From positions 1,736,001 through 1,800,000 of the forward strand of contig NZ_CP117167.1 of assembly GCF_028596025.1 (NCBI RefSeq): a stretch of 64,000 bases of DNA, in the 5' to 3' direction. The translations under genes and the position numbers were made by a program. The notes below the pieces were generated by a model that did no database searches, had not been told where the DNA came from, and saw only the letters and a list, made by a program, of their open reading frames with translations. Shown here in pieces: positions 53,285-63,354 of the stretch; the first letter of the stretch is position 1; every line of letters begins with the position of its first letter. Origin of the DNA: Mucilaginibacter jinjuensis. Lineage in GTDB: Bacteria; Bacteroidota; Bacteroidia; Sphingobacteriales; Sphingobacteriaceae.

Positions 53285-53435
53285 ATTTATACTCGCTTAC
53301 AACCCACATTAATAACTTAAATATTTACTTTATAATAAAAAACAAACCTTTAGTGTATTGTAATCCAAACAACTTTTGCAGGCTGTTTGTAATATAGGCG
53401 GTAACATCATCTTCACCCTTTGAAAACAGAAAAAA

Positions 53436-56400
53436 TTGGAACGATTTGGACGAATTGCTATAAAAACTATTCTTTGGATTATTGCGAGTGTTATTTTTTT
53501 GGTGCTGCTTGTATTTGTATTAATACAGGTACCTGCCGTCCAAAACTTCGCGAAAGACAAGGCTGTTAACTATTTACAGGGTAAAATACATACCAAAGTT
53601 GCTATCGGCCATATCACCCTCGGCCTGCCTAAATTGCTTGTTTTACAGGATGTTTACTTTGAGGATCAGCATAAGGACACGCTCATAGCCGGAAAAACGC
53701 TGAAGGTTGATATCAGCATGCTGAAACTGCTGGACCATAAACTGGAGGTGAACGAAATTAACCTCGATGGTATTACCGCCAACATAAGCAAAAACAAAGA
53801 CAGCGTTTTTAACTTCGATTATATTATCAAAGCCTTTGCAGGCGAGCAAAAGAAAGAAGTAAAGCCAACGGATACCACTTCTACCATGAAGTTTTCGCTG
53901 GATAAGATCATCCTCGATAAAATCAATATCAAGTATAAAGACCTTACTACCGGCAATGATATTAAGTTGTTGCTGGGCCACTTCGATACCCGTATCAAAA
54001 CTTTTGATATGGACAAAATGAAGTTCAGCATCCCGAAAATTAATCTGTCGGATGTTAATGCACGGATTATCCAGACACCCGCGGGTTCGTCTATTGCTCA
54101 AACTGCAGCGGTTGATACAGCCATCAAACCATTGAATATGCAACTTGATCTGGGCACCATAGATGTAAACCGGGTTAAGGTGTATTATATGACCAAGGAA
54201 ATGAAAACCAGTGTTGATCTGGGTAAATTCCTGGTAGAGTTTAATAAGCTGGATCTGATTAAGCAGAAGATCGATATCAAATCTGTTGAGTTAAGTAATA
54301 CAGATGCAGCGTTGAGGTTATCTAAACCAGAAAGTGTGCAGAAGGCTGTAGTGAAAGCTGCCAAAAAAGTAGATACACTGATGAGGCCGCCTACATCTAC
54401 CAAGCCCTGGAGTGCCTTGGTTGGTAAAATTACTTTCACCAACGATAATATAAAGTTTGATAACGATGCACAGAAACCGGTAGCCAAAGGGCTGGATTAT
54501 GCACACATGGATATCCGCAACCTTAACACAGATATTGAAAATATTAATTACAGCGCCGATAGCACCTCGGGCCGAATCAACGAATTTACTTTCAGCGATA
54601 AAAGCGGGTTGGCGCTTCAAAAGTTCCATACCTCGTTTTTCTATGGGCCGAAAAATTCGTACCTGAAAGATCTGTTGATTCAAACACCTAACTCGGTATT
54701 GCAAAAAGATGTACAGGTAGGTTACCCATCTATCGATGCCATTACCAAAGATCTCGGTAAACTAAGCATCAACGCTAATTTAGATGGTACGCACATCGGC
54801 CTTAAAGATATTTTATTGGTAATGCCAACCATGAAGTCGATGGAGCCATTTAAGAGTTCGCCTAATGCAGTGTTCCGTATCGATGGTAAAATTGCAGGCA
54901 CTGCCAACAATTTGCACATTAACAATATGGAAGTCCGCGGACTGTCTGATACCCACATCAAAGCGTCGGCAATAGTAAAGGGCATGATCGTAAATGGCAA
55001 AACAGATCCAGCCAAAGCGGCTTTCGATGTTACCATTGCCGATATAACCACCAGTCGCCGCGATATATATAAGCTGGTTGATAAAAAGATGATCCCGGCC
55101 AGCGTAAGTATTCCCGAAAGGTTAAACTTAAAAGGTAATCTAAAGGGTAGTATGAAGGATTTAAATACTAAACTTATACTTCGCACAAGCCTCGGCGCTA
55201 TTGATGCCACAGCCCATATAAAAAATGCTGACGACATGAAGCGTTTGGCCTATAATGCCAATGTTAAAGTAAACAACCTTAATGCAGGTGCTTTAACCAA
55301 GCAGCCACAAATGGTGGGCAACTTAACCCTAAGCGCAAATGTAAAGGGTAATGGTATAGATCCTAAACATCTTAACCTGCAATTTGATGCCAACGTGGCG
55401 AGCGCGCAGGTAAAAGGTTATACCTATAAAAACTTGGTAGCGAAAGGCAGTGCCGTAAACGGTAAATACGCAGCAACAGCCAGAATGAAAGATCCCAATA
55501 TCAATTTTAGCCTCGATGCTAAGGCGGATATGAATAAGAAATATCCATCTGTTATTGCCAATTTAATGATCGATAGCATTAACCTGCAAAAGCTGCATTT
55601 TGTGAAAGATGAAATGCGTTTCCATGGTAAGCTGGTGGCTAACTTCCCAACCGCCGATCCGGATTATCTGAATGGTAAAGCATTAATTACCGATATGGTA
55701 TTGGTAAACAAAGGTCAGCGCATTAAGATGGATACCATCAGTTTGGTATCAACCGCCAATGCCGATAGCAGCAGTTTGCGCTTGAAGATCCCGATGCTGA
55801 CTGCACATCTCGGCGGTAAATATAAATTGACCGAGATTGCCACCGCCTTGCAGGATAATATCGATAAGTATTATAACACCAGCATGGTGAAGCAGAAAGC
55901 CAAACCAAAGTATTCGCCACAGCAATTTACGTTTGATATCCACGCGGTAAAAACACCAATGGTAGGCCAACTGGTGCCCGATTTAAAACGATTAGATCCG
56001 ATATTAATTAACGGCCATTTCAATAGCACCACCGGCGACCTGTTGGTTAATGGCACTATACCAAAAGTGATTTACGGTACTAACGATGTAAGCAACGGGA
56101 AGCTCAACATCAACACAAGCAATAATGCTTTGAACTATAGCCTAACGTTTGATGATATTAAGGTGGGAACCTCACTCGATCTGTTGTATCCAAGCGTTAC
56201 CGGTAATGCCCAAAACAATAAACTGAATATCAGCGTGCAAATGCGCGATGCTACTAAAAAAGAACGTTTCAGAATGGCGGGTGTGTTTAGTGCTTTGGAT
56301 GGCGGTTACCAGTTTAGTTTCCTGCAAAACGGCTTAATGCTTAACTATATGCAATGGGCGGTTAATCCCGATAATTCACTGCAATTTGGCGCAAAGGGTA

Positions 56401-58625
56401 TTTTAGCCCACGAATTTACCATATCAAACAACGGCCAAATATTAAGTGTGAACAGCAACCCGCAAACGCTTAATGCGCCGATCAATGTTAAATTTACCAA
56501 TTTCCATATTGAAGATCTAGCTAAGATTGCACGCCAGGATTCTACGCTGGTAGGCGGTACTTTGAATGGCGATGCTACGGTAAGCGATTTTCAAAAATCG
56601 CCCAAGTTTACAGCTAATCTGAATCTGACTGAATTTAGTTTCAGGCAGGATACCGTGGGTAATATTGCCATTAAAGTAAACAACCAGACAGAGAACGCTT
56701 ACGCAGCTAATGTAGCCATTACAGGCGATGGTAATGAAGTAAACCTGGATGGCGTTTATTATACTGCACCACAAGCCAGGTTTGATATGAACCTCAATAT
56801 CGTGACACTGAATATGAAGAGTATCCAGGGCTTTACATTTGGTGCGATAAGAGGGTCGAAGGGTAATATCTCCGGTCAGCTTAAAATAACGGGAACTACA
56901 ACGGCGCCATCCATTATAGGCGATGTTAAGTTTAACCAGGTTGGGTTTAACGTATCTATGCTCAACTCATACTTCCAGATGCCGAATGAGAGTATCTCAT
57001 TTACCAATGACGGGATCCATTTTAACGACTTTACGATGGTGGATTCTACCGGGGCTAAAGCTGTAGTAACCGGTGCTGTTTACACCACTACTTATACCGA
57101 TTTTAAATTTGGACTGGATATCAACGCCAAAAATTTCAGGGTGATGAACTCAACCCATGCCGACAATAAATTATACTACGGTAAGCTGTTTATTGATACG
57201 CGTATTAAGGTGCGTGGCGATATGGCCAAGCCTATTGTTGATGGTACGCTGGACGTGAACGACAAAACCGATATGACCATTGTGCTGCCTACTGATGACC
57301 CAAGTGTGGAAGACCGGAAAGGGGTAGTAGAGTTTTTTGACCAGGACGAACCGCAGATAGATTCTGTGCTGCTGGCCAAACAGTTGGATTCGCTCAAAAA
57401 ATCGGAAGTTACCGGCATGGATATTAATATGGTGGTAAACATCAGCAAGCAGGCCAACTTTAATATTGTGATTGATGAGCGTAATGGAGATGTGGTGCAT
57501 ATTAAAGGTGAGGCAGCGTTGCAAGGTGGTATTGATCCAAGTGGTAAGGTTAACCTTACAGGTACCTATACCGTTGCTTCGGGTTCATATACACTTGCTT
57601 ATGCCAGTGTTGTACGAAAGTTTAACTTTAAACCGGGCAGTACCATTGTATGGACCGGCGACCCAACCACAGCAAACATTGACCTGACCGCAACCTATAT
57701 AGCCAAAGTGCCGCCTATTGACTTGGTTGCAGACCAGAGCGATGACGTACAGAACACCATGCTTAAACAAAAGCTGCCGTTTAATGTGAACCTGAACCTT
57801 AAAAATCAGCTCATGTCGCCGGCTATTAGTTTTGATATTGTGTTGCCGGATAGTAACTATACCGTATCTCCAAACATTATCACGATAGTGAATACCCGTT
57901 TAGATCAGGTGAGATCAGATCCGAACGAGATGAACAAACAGGTGCTTGGTGTATTAGTACTGGGGCATTTTATTGGCGATAATCCACTGGAGAGCAAGGG
58001 CGGAAGCACCACGGCCGAAGGTTTGGTACGTAATACGGTAAGCAGCCTGCTATCTGATCAATTAAACCGCTTAGCAGGTAACCTGATAGCGGGAGTGGAC
58101 CTGAATTTCGATTTGCAATCGGGCGAAGATTATTCGTCGGGGCAGGCAACTAACAGAACGGATTTGAACATCGGGCTATCCAAACGCTTCCTTAATGACA
58201 GGCTAACGGTAACCGTGGGTAATAGCTTTAACCTGGAGGGTGCACAACAGGGTGAACAAACAAGCAATATCGCAGGCAATTTATCGGCCAATTACAAACT
58301 GAGTAAAGATGGCAGGTATACACTGAGGGCTTATCGCCGCGATGAGTACATTGTACTACAAGGCCAGGTTATTGAAACCGGCGTAGGCTTTACGCTTACG
58401 ATGGATTATAACCGGTTTAGCCAGCTGTTTAAAAAGAGTAAACAGGATAAGGCTTTGCAAAAGAAATACAACAAAGACCAGAAAGAGGAAAAGAAAGAAC
58501 AAAAGGCGGCAGATGATGCGAAACAACAACCCGCTGATGATAAAAAAGCGGTTACGCCAACAGGAAGTGGGCAATCGCAAGAGCAACAGGATCCCGAGCT
58601 GGACGAAGAGGAACTTTTATACTAA
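53436..58625 (+). CDS. tamB: TamB-family translocation and assembly module protein
   Basis: 1,729 residues from a TTG start; an in-frame stop 15 bp upstream rules out a longer form. One N-terminal inner-membrane helix (about 9-31) is followed by a long periplasmic beta-groove (about 35-1,660) full of repeated short strands, typical of AsmA/TamB lipid-bridge proteins; the conserved C-terminal TamB domain (about 1,200-1,650) includes LTGTYTVASGSYTLAYASVV. The last 65 residues are Lys/Glu/Gln-rich and disordered. TamB spans the periplasm and works with an Omp85 partner to move lipids or assemble barrel proteins. The TamL gene starts 3 bp downstream. Confidence 0.92.
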   Translation: MERFGRIAIKTILWIIASVIFLVLLVFVLIQVPAVQNFAKDKAVNYLQGKIHTKVAIGHITLGLPKLLVLQDVYFEDQHKDTLIAGKTLKVDISMLKLLDHKLEVNEINLDGITANISKNKDSVFNFDYIIKAFAGEQKKEVKPTDTTSTMKFSLDKIILDKINIKYKDLTTGNDIKLLLGHFDTRIKTFDMDKMKFSIPKINLSDVNARIIQTPAGSSIAQTAAVDTAIKPLNMQLDLGTIDVNRVKVYYMTKEMKTSVDLGKFLVEFNKLDLIKQKIDIKSVELSNTDAALRLSKPESVQKAVVKAAKKVDTLMRPPTSTKPWSALVGKITFTNDNIKFDNDAQKPVAKGLDYAHMDIRNLNTDIENINYSADSTSGRINEFTFSDKSGLALQKFHTSFFYGPKNSYLKDLLIQTPNSVLQKDVQVGYPSIDAITKDLGKLSINANLDGTHIGLKDILLVMPTMKSMEPFKSSPNAVFRIDGKIAGTANNLHINNMEVRGLSDTHIKASAIVKGMIVNGKTDPAKAAFDVTIADITTSRRDIYKLVDKKMIPASVSIPERLNLKGNLKGSMKDLNTKLILRTSLGAIDATAHIKNADDMKRLAYNANVKVNNLNAGALTKQPQMVGNLTLSANVKGNGIDPKHLNLQFDANVASAQVKGYTYKNLVAKGSAVNGKYAATARMKDPNINFSLDAKADMNKKYPSVIANLMIDSINLQKLHFVKDEMRFHGKLVANFPTADPDYLNGKALITDMVLVNKGQRIKMDTISLVSTANADSSSLRLKIPMLTAHLGGKYKLTEIATALQDNIDKYYNTSMVKQKAKPKYSPQQFTFDIHAVKTPMVGQLVPDLKRLDPILINGHFNSTTGDLLVNGTIPKVIYGTNDVSNGKLNINTSNNALNYSLTFDDIKVGTSLDLLYPSVTGNAQNNKLNISVQMRDATKKERFRMAGVFSALDGGYQFSFLQNGLMLNYMQWAVNPDNSLQFGAKGILAHEFTISNNGQILSVNSNPQTLNAPINVKFTNFHIEDLAKIARQDSTLVGGTLNGDATVSDFQKSPKFTANLNLTEFSFRQDTVGNIAIKVNNQTENAYAANVAITGDGNEVNLDGVYYTAPQARFDMNLNIVTLNMKSIQGFTFGAIRGSKGNISGQLKITGTTTAPSIIGDVKFNQVGFNVSMLNSYFQMPNESISFTNDGIHFNDFTMVDSTGAKAVVTGAVYTTTYTDFKFGLDINAKNFRVMNSTHADNKLYYGKLFIDTRIKVRGDMAKPIVDGTLDVNDKTDMTIVLPTDDPSVEDRKGVVEFFDQDEPQIDSVLLAKQLDSLKKSEVTGMDINMVVNISKQANFNIVIDERNGDVVHIKGEAALQGGIDPSGKVNLTGTYTVASGSYTLAYASVVRKFNFKPGSTIVWTGDPTTANIDLTATYIAKVPPIDLVADQSDDVQNTMLKQKLPFNVNLNLKNQLMSPAISFDIVLPDSNYTVSPNIITIVNTRLDQVRSDPNEMNKQVLGVLVLGHFIGDNPLESKGGSTTAEGLVRNTVSSLLSDQLNRLAGNLIAGVDLNFDLQSGEDYSSGQATNRTDLNIGLSKRFLNDRLTVTVGNSFNLEGAQQGEQTSNIAGNLSANYKLSKDGRYTLRAYRRDEYIVLQGQVIETGVGFTLTMDYNRFSQLFKKSKQDKALQKKYNKDQKEEKKEQKAADDAKQQPADDKKAVTPTGSGQSQEQQDPELDEEELLY

Positions 58626-58628
58626 ACC

Positions 58629-60917
58629 ATGACTAAAAATCTATCATATTTATTGCTATTGGCTATTGTACTAAATGCGTGCAGTAATACTAAATATTTG
58701 CCCAAGGGCGAAAAATTGTATACCGGCGGGCAGGTTAAAATTGTTAATAAGGATATTAAGAAAGCAGATTCAAAGGCATTAACTGCCGATTTAGAAGCTC
58801 TGCTTCGGCCAAAACCAAATGGTTCGTTTTTGGGCTTACGCCCCAAATTGTATTTATGGAACATCACTCAAACTAAAAAAACAAAAGGCTTTAGGGCATG
58901 GCTGCACAGAAAAGGGGAGCCGCCTGTATTTGCAAGCGATGTAGACCTGGATAAAAACAGCCAGATACTAACCAATCGCCTGCAAAATGTAAGTTATTTC
59001 CAGGCGCAGGTAATTGGCGATACAGTGAGCAAAGGCCGCACAGCCAAAGCTGTTTACACCGCAACTACCGGACCGGCCTATAAAATCAGGAAAGTTGTTT
59101 TCCCTACAAGCCCCGAGGGTATTGATACTGCAGTGGCCGGTACAGCTAAAGCAAGCTTGCTTAAGGTTGGCGATAATTATAACCTCGATGTAATTAAGAA
59201 TGAGCGTATCCGGATTGATACCCGCTTAAAAGAAGAGGGTTTCTTTTATTTCGCGCCGGATGATATTAAGCTAAGGGTTGACAGCACCATTGAAGGCCAC
59301 CAGGTTGATATGTTTGTGAAGGTAAAGGAAGAAACCTCACAATTAGCCCGGACTATTTACAGTATTCGGAATATTTATGTTTACCCTAACTATACGTTGC
59401 GTGATACGGCTTTAAAGCTCGATTCGGCCCAAAAATATCGTTGGTATTATATTGTGCGGGGTAAACGTGAAACAGTTAAGCCCTGGGTATTTAAAAACAC
59501 CGTATTGTTGCACCCCGGCGAAGTTTATAACCGTACCGACCATACCAAATCATTAAACCGGTTTATTGAACTGGGGCCGTTTAAGTTTGTTAAAAACCGT
59601 TTTGAGGATGTAACGCCCGATTCGCCCTTGTTGGATGTATATTACCAGTTAACGCAGTATCCTAAAAAATCTATCCAGTTTGATTTACTTGGGCGTACTA
59701 CCTCGGCCAGTTATAATGGTGTGCAGGCTAGTGTAAGCTGGAAAAACCGTAATGCCTTTAAGGGCGGCGAACTATTAACCGTTAGCCTTATAGGTAGCAA
59801 TGACGGGCAGGTAGGGCAGTCAAATGGTGGCTATGCTGTATCGCAGGTAGGGGTACAAACCTCGTTAAGCTGGCCGCGCTTTGTGAGCCCGTTTAATTTT
59901 AAGGCAGATAACGCTTATATACCGCACACCACGTTAACGCTGGGAGGGTCGCTGGTTATCCGTAGCCAACTATACACTTTAGATTCGTATAACGGAGCTT
60001 TCGGTTATCAGTGGAAACAAAATCAATATAAACAACATGCGTTGAACCTATTGGAGGTAACCTATACGCATCCACGCAGTGTAACAGAATTGTACAGGGA
60101 TAGTATTAAAAAAACGGGTAACCCAACTTTACAACACGTTATAAATCCGCAGTTTACCTGGGGCCCAAGTTATAGTTTTACTTACGACAATACGATTGAT
60201 GCTTATCGCACCAACACCTTCCTGTATTCGGGAAAGGTGAGTTTATCAAATAATATTTATGGCCTGATATCCGGAGCCAACATTAAAAATGGCGGCGATA
60301 CTACCAAGCTGTTCGGCCTGCCGTTCGATCAGTATGTAAAACTGGAAAACGAGATCAGGTATTTCCACAAACTTGGGCCAAACAGTAAGATAGCTACACG
60401 TCTTTCTACTGGTTTTGGTTTGGCTTATGGTAATTCGCGGAACCTGCCTTACAGCCAACAGTTTTACTCGGGTGGCGCTAACAGTTTAAGGGGTTTCAGG
60501 GCGCGGTCTGTAGGTCCGGGTACGGTTAATCCTTATTATTTTGTGGGGAACAATGGCTTTTTACCAGATGAATCTGGCGATATTAAGATCGAGGCCAATG
60601 TGGAGTATCGCACAAAGCTTTTTAGCATAGTTAATGGGGCTTTGTTTGTAGATGCCGGTAACGTGTGGAACCTCAACCACCAGAAATTGACAGATACAAA
60701 TGGTAACCCCGTACCGGGAGAAGATACGTTCGGCAAAAACTTTTACAAACAATTGGCTGCAGATGTTGGCTTTGGTTTCCGGTTCGATCTTACAATACTT
60801 ATTCTGCGTACAGATTATGGTATCCCTGTGCTCAGGCCATGGCAGCCGGGCAGCAACTGGGTTACACCAAAATTGGGTAATGGTATATTTAACCTAGCTA
60901 TAGGTTATCCGTTTTAA
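58629..60917 (+). CDS. tamL: TamL-type Omp85 outer-membrane lipoprotein
   Basis: 762 residues. The signal ends in a lipobox LNAC (Cys18), a feature of the Bacteroidota TamL group, so the protein is lipidated before insertion. POTRA-like segments cover about 25-340, and the Omp85 barrel follows, with the lid-lock sequence GGANSLRGFRARSVGPG (about 615-631) and a terminal strand ending in Phe. TamL pairs with TamB; here the genes are separated by 3 bp, so the pair is almost surely a complex bridging both membranes. Its stop overlaps the stop region of the convergent gene by 4 bp. Confidence 0.93.
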   Translation: MTKNLSYLLLLAIVLNACSNTKYLPKGEKLYTGGQVKIVNKDIKKADSKALTADLEALLRPKPNGSFLGLRPKLYLWNITQTKKTKGFRAWLHRKGEPPVFASDVDLDKNSQILTNRLQNVSYFQAQVIGDTVSKGRTAKAVYTATTGPAYKIRKVVFPTSPEGIDTAVAGTAKASLLKVGDNYNLDVIKNERIRIDTRLKEEGFFYFAPDDIKLRVDSTIEGHQVDMFVKVKEETSQLARTIYSIRNIYVYPNYTLRDTALKLDSAQKYRWYYIVRGKRETVKPWVFKNTVLLHPGEVYNRTDHTKSLNRFIELGPFKFVKNRFEDVTPDSPLLDVYYQLTQYPKKSIQFDLLGRTTSASYNGVQASVSWKNRNAFKGGELLTVSLIGSNDGQVGQSNGGYAVSQVGVQTSLSWPRFVSPFNFKADNAYIPHTTLTLGGSLVIRSQLYTLDSYNGAFGYQWKQNQYKQHALNLLEVTYTHPRSVTELYRDSIKKTGNPTLQHVINPQFTWGPSYSFTYDNTIDAYRTNTFLYSGKVSLSNNIYGLISGANIKNGGDTTKLFGLPFDQYVKLENEIRYFHKLGPNSKIATRLSTGFGLAYGNSRNLPYSQQFYSGGANSLRGFRARSVGPGTVNPYYFVGNNGFLPDESGDIKIEANVEYRTKLFSIVNGALFVDAGNVWNLNHQKLTDTNGNPVPGEDTFGKNFYKQLAADVGFGFRFDLTILILRTDYGIPVLRPWQPGSNWVTPKLGNGIFNLAIGYPF

Positions 60918-61600
60918 GCGGATAGCCTGTAAGGCTGTAATTCTCCCCGGCATAAATAAATACTGCTGATGCTGTATACAAGCGTTAAAGACATTACTAA
61001 TGCGGAAATTTCGGGATGCGTAAGTATAAAATGATGTGCGGTATTGCTATCGTTAATAGCATCAAGACAATTGGGTAACTGCAGGTACATATTGAGCAAC
61101 ATAAAAGATGTATAGCCAATAGAGATTAAACCGGCGCGCACGAATGAGCTTTTGCCTTCATTTACCTTGATGATACGGGTTTGTGTGTAGGCATAAACAA
61201 GCGGACTACAAACTATGATGAAAATCGGTATCAGCAATAATTTTGCAGCCAAAACTTTAACAGGGAGATAATGTGCCATCACCACTATGATGGCAATAAA
61301 TGAAATAGCTTTCCAGTCTAAAACAGATCGAAAATTACGCCACAAGATGCGGTATACCTTTTCTCTATATAGCTTATTCTGAACTTTTGCAAGTTCTTCA
61401 ACCCCTTCATGCCCCTTGAAATGCTCATCGACTACATTTTGAAAAAGGGTTTCTATCGGTTCGTTATTACCTGCATCACGTGCCTGTTCAATGGCGCTTA
61501 AAATATGATCCAGCACTTCGTCATAAACTTCCTGGTAAGGGATTTTGTAGATGTTTACACACTTGGTCACCCAGTTTAGCTCGTCGGTGGTTAAAGGCAT
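60914..61600 (-). CDS. PadR-associated membrane protein, HAAS-like N-terminal domain (second paralogue)
   Basis: 228 residues. The soluble first ~100 include YQEVYDEVLDHILSAIEQAR, similar to the HAAS-type helical domains linked to PadR regulators, followed by four likely membrane helices (about 98-116, 120-140, 155-175, 190-212). It resembles the upstream gene product (61608-62279) in length, layout and the DHxLSAxE pattern, so the two are paralogues. Start and end sit 7 bp after that gene. HAAS-type proteins are thought to sense envelope state; exact function here is unknown. Confidence 0.7.
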   Translation of the reverse strand: MPLTTDELNWVTKCVNIYKIPYQEVYDEVLDHILSAIEQARDAGNNEPIETLFQNVVDEHFKGHEGVEELAKVQNKLYREKVYRILWRNFRSVLDWKAISFIAIIVVMAHYLPVKVLAAKLLLIPIFIIVCSPLVYAYTQTRIIKVNEGKSSFVRAGLISIGYTSFMLLNMYLQLPNCLDAINDSNTAHHFILTHPEISALVMSLTLVYSISSIYLCRGELQPYRLSA

Positions 61601-61607
61601 ACAGGTA

Positions 61608-62279
61608 TTAATTGTTGATGGCTTTGAAACGATATTCTTTATGGAAGCACTGATAGTAAGATACTAAAAAGGTTAATAAGGCCGTATACACAATTAGGAT
61701 CATACCAAACTGTAAACCGGGTGATATAAGGCTTAGTAACTGCCCGGCATACTTTGTGTTTAATAATATAATGGCCAATATAAACCGCATGGGGATGGCT
61801 GTTACATTTAAAAGGATGCGGTCTTTAACAGATTTTTTCTGACTCCCGTATAATCGTCCTGAACGGAACCTGCGCAAAGCATCGAGCGACAATTGCAGAG
61901 CTGAGGCGAGGAGCATTACAAGCATAACCAGGTCTTTATTGTTGAAGCCAACCTGGTATTTAAAACCCAATAAGAAAAATATTAAACCAAATGCAACACC
62001 CCACGATTTAATGTTGCTTCGGAATGTTCCCCATATTTGCGATTTGATTTCGTCAGACGTTGTGGCTTTGAACCGTTTCTCTAGCTCGTAAAACTTCTCT
62101 TTCCCGCCAAAATCGGTTCTGATAATGGTATTTACAGCATCATCAAAAGTTAAGGAGCCATCATAAATTTCGAGCGCGCTAAGCAGGTGATCGTAAACTT
62201 CGGTCAGTGTTTCGCGATAGCTAAATATACCGCTCAGGTACTGATACAGGTTTTGACTTTGCGATTGGGTAATGATCAT
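61608..62279 (-). CDS. PadR-associated membrane protein, HAAS-like N-terminal domain (first paralogue)
   Basis: 223 residues. The N-terminal ~95 residues are soluble and helical (YRETLTEVYDHLLSALEIYD, then FGGKEKFYELEKRF), followed by four hydrophobic segments (about 93-110, 116-135, 155-175, 190-210). Its ATG overlaps the stop of the PadR gene (ATGA, 62276-62279), so translation is coupled. The arrangement PadR regulator - HAAS membrane protein is widespread and is assumed to form a signalling pair in which the membrane protein controls the regulator; that is inference here. Confidence 0.72.
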   Translation of the reverse strand: MIITQSQSQNLYQYLSGIFSYRETLTEVYDHLLSALEIYDGSLTFDDAVNTIIRTDFGGKEKFYELEKRFKATTSDEIKSQIWGTFRSNIKSWGVAFGLIFFLLGFKYQVGFNNKDLVMLVMLLASALQLSLDALRRFRSGRLYGSQKKSVKDRILLNVTAIPMRFILAIILLNTKYAGQLLSLISPGLQFGMILIVYTALLTFLVSYYQCFHKEYRFKAINN

Positions 62280-62614
62280 TGCAGGTTGGGTTTTAGGTTT
62301 AACAATAATTGTAGCTGATCCATAAAAGCTTGCGCTTCTTCTATTTTGCTGGTTACTTCTTTGCCGCCTTTTTCGGTTAAGGCATAGTACTTACGTACGC
62401 GGTTATCAACCACCTGGGTATGGGTTTCCAGCAGGCCATCGGCTTCCAGTTTGTGCAGGGCAGGGTACAGGGCACCTTCGGTCAGTAAAATTTCGCCCGA
62501 CGTAGTTTCCTTTACCTTTTGGGTTATTTCATAACCATACATCTGCTTATTGTCTTCCAATAGCTTTAAAATAATGGTTTGCAAAGTGCCTTTTATCAGT
62601 TGGTTACTACTCAT
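62276..62614 (-). CDS. PadR-family transcriptional regulator
   Basis: 112 residues. The winged helix is clear: LKLLEDNKQMYGYEITQKVK, then LTEGALYPALHKLEADGLLE and KYYALTEKGGKEV. This is the short PadR-s2 type that dimerises through a C-terminal helix. It is the first gene of a three-gene operon with two membrane proteins, and probably regulates it. The region upstream (62615-62660) is AT-rich and holds a TAnnTTTG box 4 bp before the ATG and short palindromes that may be its operator. Confidence 0.9.
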   Translation of the reverse strand: MSSNQLIKGTLQTIILKLLEDNKQMYGYEITQKVKETTSGEILLTEGALYPALHKLEADGLLETHTQVVDNRVRKYYALTEKGGKEVTSKIEEAQAFMDQLQLLLNLKPNLQ

Positions 62615-62618
62615 ATAT

Positions 62619-62626
62619 CAAATATA
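62619..62626 (-). promoter_or_regulatory. Bacteroidota -7 box (TATATTTG) for the PadR operon
   Basis: A perfect TAnnTTTG match on the minus strand, 4 bp from the ATG, with a TTA 17 bp further upstream as an imperfect -33 element. The mRNA would be nearly leaderless. Confidence 0.4.
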
Positions 62627-62723
62627 TATAATTTATTTATATGCATAAGAAAATTATGTATGAAAAATTAAATTATTTTTTTTTCTGTTATTAAGCGGGT
62701 ATTTATTTCAATATCATTGCTTT

Positions 62724-63209
62724 ATGGATACTCATACTTCTGTATACTGGATTAAGCACCTCGATTTTCAGCCTCATCCCGAAGGTGGTTTTTACAAAGA
62801 AGTTTTCCGCTCGGGGATAACAGTTAATAGAGGCCCGTTGTTAAAACAAGCCTGTACGTCTATCTATTATTTGCTGGAAGGGAAGGATTATTCAGGATTT
62901 CATCGCCTGGCTTCTGATGAGATCTGGTATTTCCATAAAGGTACACCGCTATGTATCCATGTAATTAATGAAGCCGGAGATTATTATAGTTATGAACTTT
63001 CTGATACCAATACAGGTAATTTATCAGTAGTGATAGAAGCCGGTTTATGGTTTGCTGCCGAAATACCTTTAGGCGAAAGTTTTACACTAGTAAGTTGCGC
63101 TGTAGCTCCGGGCTTTGAGTTTGCTGAATTTGAAATGGCGGAGGTGGATACAATGAGAATGCTGTATCCGCAGCATAGTGGATTGCTTGAAAGATTGTGC
63201 AGAAAATAA
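62724..63209 (+). CDS. Cupin-5 (DUF985) family protein
   Basis: 161 residues. The family pattern is complete: WIKHLDFQPHPEGGFYKEVF at the N terminus, TSIYYLLEGKDYSGFHRL, then EIWYFHKGTPLCIHVI and GLWFAAEI, ending with VAPGFEFAEFEMA. DUF985 cupins bind a metal through His residues; no reaction is firmly established. It is divergent from the PadR operon, sharing the 109-bp AT-rich region, so PadR might influence it too. A palindromic repeat follows. Confidence 0.88.
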   Translation: MDTHTSVYWIKHLDFQPHPEGGFYKEVFRSGITVNRGPLLKQACTSIYYLLEGKDYSGFHRLASDEIWYFHKGTPLCIHVINEAGDYYSYELSDTNTGNLSVVIEAGLWFAAEIPLGESFTLVSCAVAPGFEFAEFEMAEVDTMRMLYPQHSGLLERLCRK

Positions 63210-63242
63210 GGAATATTGAGGAGGGGAGAGACAATAACGAAT

Positions 63243-63332
63243 ATTGTCATTCGACCATCGGGAGAAATCTTATACTACTGGTAATTACGCTGCACAAGAT
63301 TTCTCCTCGTACCTCGTTCGAAATGACAAATT
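63243..63332. repeat. 90-bp imperfect palindrome, copy 2 of the intergenic repeat family
   Basis: The left arm TTGTCATTCGACCATCGGGA and its inner AGAAATCTT face AAGATTTCTCC and TTCGAAATGACAA on the right. The ends and the AAGATTTCTC core match the 149-bp copy at 48289-48437; this copy is shorter in the middle. Confidence 0.8.
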
Positions 63333-63354
63333 TTTAAAATCATTTTACAAAAAA

